NCBI RefSeq assembly: GCF_030272615.1
Contig: NC_081409.1
Coordinates: forward strand, 528,980,291 to 529,044,290
Reading direction: 5' to 3'
Length of the DNA stretch: 64,000 nt
From: Cryptomeria japonica
Lineage: Eukaryota; Streptophyta; Pinopsida; Cupressales; Cupressaceae
The position numbers and the translations under genes were made by a program. This document shows, one piece after another, positions 58,736 through 64,000 of the stretch. Within the stretch, counting starts at the first letter, position 1. Each line of letters begins with the position of its first letter. The notes beneath the pieces are model-generated. The model was not told the origin of the DNA. It was given only the letters and a program-made list of their open reading frames with translations, and searched no databases.

Positions 58736-59939
58736 TGTTGTGTTTTTTATGATAGCGTCCAACACACAATAAAGTTGTCCAACGGTCACTTTACTCTCTC
58801 TTGATCAAAGTTCAATCATATGCTAAGATTGCAGTAAGTTCAAACGACTGACTCCAAGGTTTCGGTTATGCAATGGATGTGACTCAATAGGCTTGATGTG
58901 ATATGCTGGTAATCCAAGGGGACTTATGCACACTTGAAGAAGATTTAAACAAATTTGTAACTTTCAATGAATTTGGTCACGAATAATTTATCAATGAGGA
59001 GCTCTTTTTTTTTTTTTTTGATTTTTGGATTAAAATATGCTGAAAGTAAATGAGGAAGGGTTTAGAGAAGCTATGCTAAATCTAAGAACAAAGGAGACAA
59101 TGATTGCTTGAGTGAAATCAACCACACTTTGCTTCGCCAACTTCGTACAACTACACAAAGGCAATGCAATCTTCAAAGGTTGTGCAAAATATTTTCATAA
59201 CACCAATGAACACCATCAAAGAACAATGTCCACCCAATGATCGAAGTTAAGTTTCCACATAAAAAGGCTTAGACTAACCTTGCAAAGTCAATTAACAATC
59301 AACTATTAACAAAAGGTATGAGCAAGGATCTCACTACAAAGAATATCATCAATCCCGTTCATCTAAGTGCTGAAAAACAAATCTACTCAAGTGAGGAAAG
59401 CAAGACCATGCAAGCTACAAAATGAGACAAGTATACACCTTCAGAAGAACAATGTATTAAGTTTATTGCTTCAATAGCTCTTCACAACAATCTTAGACAA
59501 TCTCTCATCCTCTACAAATGAGGGGGGTCACCCTTGTATATAGGCTTCAAGCCTTGGCTACATGCAAAACCCTAATTAGGGTTTACACTAAAAGATTCCC
59601 ACACATGATGCAACAAGGTGGGAATATTCATTAAATGCTCATTATTCCCGCTTACAATAAATTCTTGCTGTCTAAAGATAGTGCCCATTGTGCATTAAAT
59701 GCACCATTATCCACCAAGTTTTCCCAACATGCAATAAATGTTCCTCTATGCAAAATTGCCCATGCTACCATAAATGCAATAAATATTCCTTAATGCAAAA
59801 TTGCCCATGATGCCATAAATGCACCATCCTCTCCCAAACGTGACAACTACATGCAAAAAAGATGCTCCACCACCTCACCATGCATTGACCCAGCCACCAC
59901 TTGGTCAAATATTCTAGCAATGCATGCGCCATTATGTCA
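58736..59939 (-). repeat. Antisense LTR or 3' UTR of element P
   Basis: The reverse strand shows a TATA-like TATATACAAGG (complement near 59533-59543) and the palindrome AAACCCTAATTAGGGTTT at 59567-59584. No domain. Boundaries uncertain. Confidence 0.4.
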
Positions 59940-62900
59940 AAAGATTCCCGTCTAGAAATGGACGACCATTATCCCGCTCAATAATGGCATATGCAACGAA
60001 CCTGGCGACGACGGCCTCTAATTCTGCTACGGAGACACTTGGCATGCTTTCCATCTTTAATTCCATCAAGGCAATGTCTTCCTCCTACTTGGAGAAAAAC
60101 TTCTCCCAATCCGCCGCCGACTCTTGTGTCTTCCGCATTGTGCTGGAGAATAAAGAAACATTTTTCAAATGTGTCGTGGAAAATGAATCCACAAAGAAAA
60201 ATTCATGCAATCTGTCCCTAAGGAAGTTCACCTATCAGCTCTTCTTCAGTCAGTCCTTTGGAAAATAGTGCCTCAACTGCCTTAAGGATTTCCCCTTGTA
60301 TTTTCTTGATTGAGTCTCTCAAGGAAGCAGACTCTTTGCTGAATCTTTCAAAATATTCTTTTGTAGTGCAGACAGCGTAAAACTACCGTGGGAAATCATA
60401 AGCATCGTTCTCCTGAACAAATTTCTCGTCAATCAATGTCTGCCTAGGAATCTTCATTAGCTCTCTGAGTCGCATAATATTTAAGTCTTAGTAAATGTGC
60501 ACGTCCTCCCATGAACCATCCGCGACTTCCATCCTGTCCAGGATTGCATGACTTCTAGAATGAAGGCGAGCCAAGTTCTCAATGAATCCTCCTGCTGAAG
60601 TGAAAACACTTTCCACCCACTCATTAGAGCAGTGAGCTCTCTTCCTAACCTCTTCAACAACATCATTGGACTCTTTAGGGAGAGAGGTGGGAAGAACAAA
60701 GAACGGGTCTTCCTCCCTGGGTGGATGTTTGAAACTCTTCACATACTTGCATAAGGCTTTGTTTTCACTTTTCAACCTCTTGCACTTCTCTTTCATCTTC
60801 TTCAATTTCTCTTTCATGGCCAAGGAAGATTCTTCAAACTCTTCCACTACCTGTGTTGTGGATGCATGCCCCAAATCAACCTCTCTGATCACATATTCAT
60901 CAGGCGTGATCTCATTTCTACCTTTGTTTGCCACAGGTTCAGCTAAATGTAATGTTCTGGATTAGGACTCATCCCTTGTGATTTTGGAAAACTTTCGGGC
61001 GGCCTTCTTTTCCGCTGGTTTGTCCATTCTTCTCAGAAGTTCTTCCAATTCCTGTGCTGGATCCACTTCCTCTTCTGGCTCTCTTCTCAATCTATCTCTC
61101 AGCCAATCTGGAGCAGTTGTTGACTGATCCTGAACCTCCATGTGTACATGTTGCTATGAATGTCCCCAAGAAGTGTTGCAATGAAACTATCCCGGCGTTG
61201 CTCTTCTGGATTAAGCGAGAGTTCCTGCCTTTGCATTTCTGGCTGAACTGGCCTGTGGGAAGCACTCATGCTAAGCATATCCTACACTGAACATTATTTG
61301 GAAAATTGTCCTGAGGCTGACTTCTTGGAACCTCTTGTGCAAACATCTCTACTTCTTGCATACTAGAGGAACTGGCTGGTGAATGTGCCTCTTCTACCCT
61401 TGGCCTTTTCTACTGAGGCTCTTTCGACTGAAATTCTGGCTAGATTTCTGGTTGAACATTTGGATGGACTTCCTGTTGAACATTTGGCGGGGCGTCTTGT
61501 TGAACATCTCGTTGGATTTCCTTCCTCTTCCTTGTTCGCAATTTCTTTGGAATATTCCCTAGCTTGGCGCCTTCTTGTTGGACCTCTCCTTCCATATGGG
61601 CTTGTGATGATCCTTCAGTGGCATCCCTATGGGAGTCTAAATTTCCCATCAATTGGTAAGTTAGGCGAACGTTTCCATCCTTTAGTGCTCTAATGTGCCG
61701 ATCCACCCAGTGCCGGGTGAATTTCATAACTGGCCTGGCTAGAATATCTAAGTCATCAATTTTAGGTTCTGCCCAATCCTGGACTTGGATAGGTTTATCC
61801 TTCAACTTTTCAAATTCATGTTGAACCATGTCCTAATCTTCCTTTACCTGGTTTGGCACTTGAATAATTTCAGCCATTCTGATTAAGTCAAGGGGAAATC
61901 TAGAATGCATAAGCTTCCTGACTTCAGGATCATCCTTGGCATTGGCTCAGAAATCCTCCAGGTGAAATTTGTGTCTGAACTTCATTCCAATGACCATCCT
62001 GATTTTGTTATATGGATCAAAGTATGATCTTGTCGTATGGAATGTCAAATGATAGAATGCCAGCTCATCAATGGATTTTTCTGCCACTGCCAAATTTGGG
62101 CACACTTCCATGTAGTCGCCAAGGACAATAGGCAATTCAATAGACAACTTCTTTTTATGAATCTAGTCATAGGCCGTCAATTGCTTGGTAAGTTCCAGCA
62201 GCACTAGTTTGTTCGACGAGTACCTTGGAAATTTGTACGGCTGAAAGGAAAATCCCTAAGTCCGGATATATGTGAACTTCAGAAACTGAATGTACACTGC
62301 TTCAAATTTCCGTATCAATGCTCTAGCCTCTGGTGTCACTCTTGTGTGGAGTTCACCCTGCAATAACCTGGTTAAATACATCATGAAAGTGTTATTCACC
62401 AGTTTGAAAGAATCAATGCTATGTAGGTGCAACTGGGGATAGTACTCATGGACCTTCAGCTGTGTTGGCCCGCATCCCATGGGACCTTTTCCTGGTAAGC
62501 CGTCGAAGCTACCCATCCTTGCTAGCAAATAAATCTTATATGAGCTCATATAAAAGGATTGGGTATGCCTCTCCTTCAGATTCTTCAACTGTTCATGCAC
62601 ATAATGACTTATCAATCTTGCCCAATCCACTATCCCATTGGCGTTCATGACTTCACGAAAGAAGAAAAACATCTAGGTTTCAAAAGTAAAAGCATGCTGG
62701 CACCCCATAATCCTATTCAACATCATCACCAGTTTCGTGCACTCTTGCTTGAAGTCAAGACTAGTCATTTGTTTAGGCATTTTGGAAATATGAGGTCTTG
62801 GCTTCTGCATCCAGGTTTTGTTGATATTCTCAACACATCTATCAGGACCCACATCATATACTGTCGTAGCTCTATCCTTAGTTTTGTAAGTTATGGAATG

Positions 62901-63269
62901 ATAGGATGGAATTCCAAAGGTCTCCTCGATAGCCTTTGCAGTCAAGTTGGCAAACAACTTTCCATCAGATGTCAGAATTGCCCTTCTTTCTGGATTATAA
63001 TGTTTTGCACATTCTAAAATCAATTCTGGACATTGAATGGCTGGAGGGAAACCGATTGCCGAGACAATTCCGGCAGCGGTGGGCGATTGAGCACGTCCAA
63101 TTGTTCCAAACAGCCTGAGTTGGAAAGCATCGAGCTAGAAAGTTCCTAGATTGGTGTTGCTGATTTCTCTTCACTTAGGAAAAATCTTGGATTCCAGAAG
63201 AAATCCCTTTGCCTCATTCTTAAATTGCGCCTAGGTGGAAGTAATCACAGCCCTGCTTGATTCCGCCAT
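59940..63269 (-). pseudogene. Pol-less transposon ORF of element P (about 1,100 codons, decayed)
   Basis: From ATG 63269 on the reverse strand (MAESSRAVITST) one ancestral ORF runs leftward with many stops and frameshifts. Better preserved pieces: 63023-62673 (IEETFGIPSYHS), 62672-62256 (GIVDWARLISHYVHEQLKNL; KGPMGCGPTQLKVHEYYPQ), 62147-61947, 61829-61440 (K/R-rich RKRKEIQRDVQQ, then PNVQQEVHPNVQPE repeats) and 60934-60488 (coiled coil MKEKLKKMKEKCKRLKSE). No retroviral enzyme motif seen. The layout globular - basic/low-complexity - coiled coil parallels ORF2 of element G. Confidence 0.5.
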
Positions 63270-64000
63270 TCCTACAAAGCAAAATAAATTAACATTAAAA
63301 ATCTGCGTAAGGAATTAAATAAGATGGTGGAGAAGAAATTCCAATAGATAAATTCCTTATTGGGAATAAAATAAAACCTCCACGATCAAGAACTTCTTGA
63401 AAAGAAACAAAATTTGTTTGCCTCTGAATCTTTATCACTTCTCTCCAACTTCCACTTTCTCCAAAATCACACGTGAGATATGAATTGTGTTCCATCGTTT
63501 ATATAGGATTCCTCATAAAGCTACCAATTTGGCAAGAGACCAATCTTAGCACATTGCATTAAGAATGCTTCATAGTTTCCTTAATAGCTCGCCATGCAAA
63601 TGGGCCTCGTCATTGTCATTGAGTCCAAAATGGAAATTTCCATTATTCTTTAAGTCATGGCATCATAAATTTGGAATATTCCCTTTTTGCATGTTGCCAA
63701 CTCGCCAACCTTTCCATTTCAAATTTAAGATGATATCCTTGAAAGATTTTCTTTTCTACTTAGAAATTTTGACAATTCATTTCCTTGGAAAGAAATCATG
63801 ATCATCTGGATTCCTGAAGAGAGAAAACTTCTAGAGGGAAAAAATTTATTCGGGAAGAATTTTCTTGAGTTTTTTGAATTCGTCATGTTCCAATGGAGAT
63901 CTTTCATCAATTTTCAACATTTCCTATTTTTTAGGAATTTTTTCAAATTTGAGTTCCAAGGTCCGGGAGAGAAAATTCTCTCCCTTGGCCAATTTTGTCA
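63270..64000 (-). other. 5' flank of element P ORF
   Basis: A reverse-strand TATA-like TATATAAACG lies near 63503-63512, plausibly the promoter in an LTR that continues beyond the window. No iMet-type primer site found, so the element class is open. Confidence 0.35.

Overview
The window is nuclear DNA of a land plant. It is AT-rich and densely packed with nested, mutually inserted LTR retrotransposons of several ages, with (TA)n/(TC)n microsatellites between them. One host gene is recognisable. It encodes a plastid-type NAD(P)-binding Rossmann-fold protein with small exons, and its first intron has grown to about 17.8 kb by retrotransposon insertion. Giant TE-filled introns and this element mixture suit a gymnosperm (conifer-like) genome, but that is inference; no marker in the sequence fixes the species.

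Layout. 1-3319 with 15640-15767 is a decayed Ty3/gypsy element (A) whose integrase is split by a Ty1/copia element (B, 3320-15638, two LTRs). B is itself split in its integrase by a young non-autonomous copia-like element (C, 6580-11909), with LTRs I could not tell apart by eye and a perfect 5-bp target duplication. 15768-21200 holds an antisense LTR with a hairpin array, a sense LTR fragment and a gypsy gag relic. 21200-27995 is mostly unclassified, with a 993-bp TIR element (23568-24560), a tRNA-derived SINE-like unit (about 25853-26215) and long microsatellites. 27996-34729 is a second non-autonomous LTR element (G) inserted into a TA repeat; it carries a coiled-coil/four-zinc-knuckle gag and a roughly 1,060-codon second ORF in place of pol.

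The host gene begins with ATG 35621. Exon 1 ends at 35783 and exons 2-5 lie at 53547-54417; the gene runs past the last exon I can find. Intron 1 contains an antisense LTR-like block (36359-40229), copia LTRs and 3' ends (40231-43728), a reverse-strand copia (43729-47066) and a reverse-strand gypsy with a very long LTR (47067-52015). Beyond exon 5 are a candidate TIR element with GGTTCG repeats, an antisense LTR, a sense LTR fragment related to the one at 19060-20440, and a reverse-strand pol-less element ORF (59940-63269).

The most unusual signal is not a gene. Several unrelated elements carry arrays of short hairpins in non-coding DNA, in two cases directly between the end of pol and the polypurine tract. 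Stems change in compensating fashion while loop length and sequence stay similar (42501-42896, 40306-40763, 17656-18313, 57160-57463, weaker at 38112-39635). A second shared signal is an inverted repeat that brackets the polypurine tract and 3' LTR start in elements B and G. Together with the two pol-less elements, this suggests RNA-level packaging, priming or cross-mobilisation signals that deserve testing.
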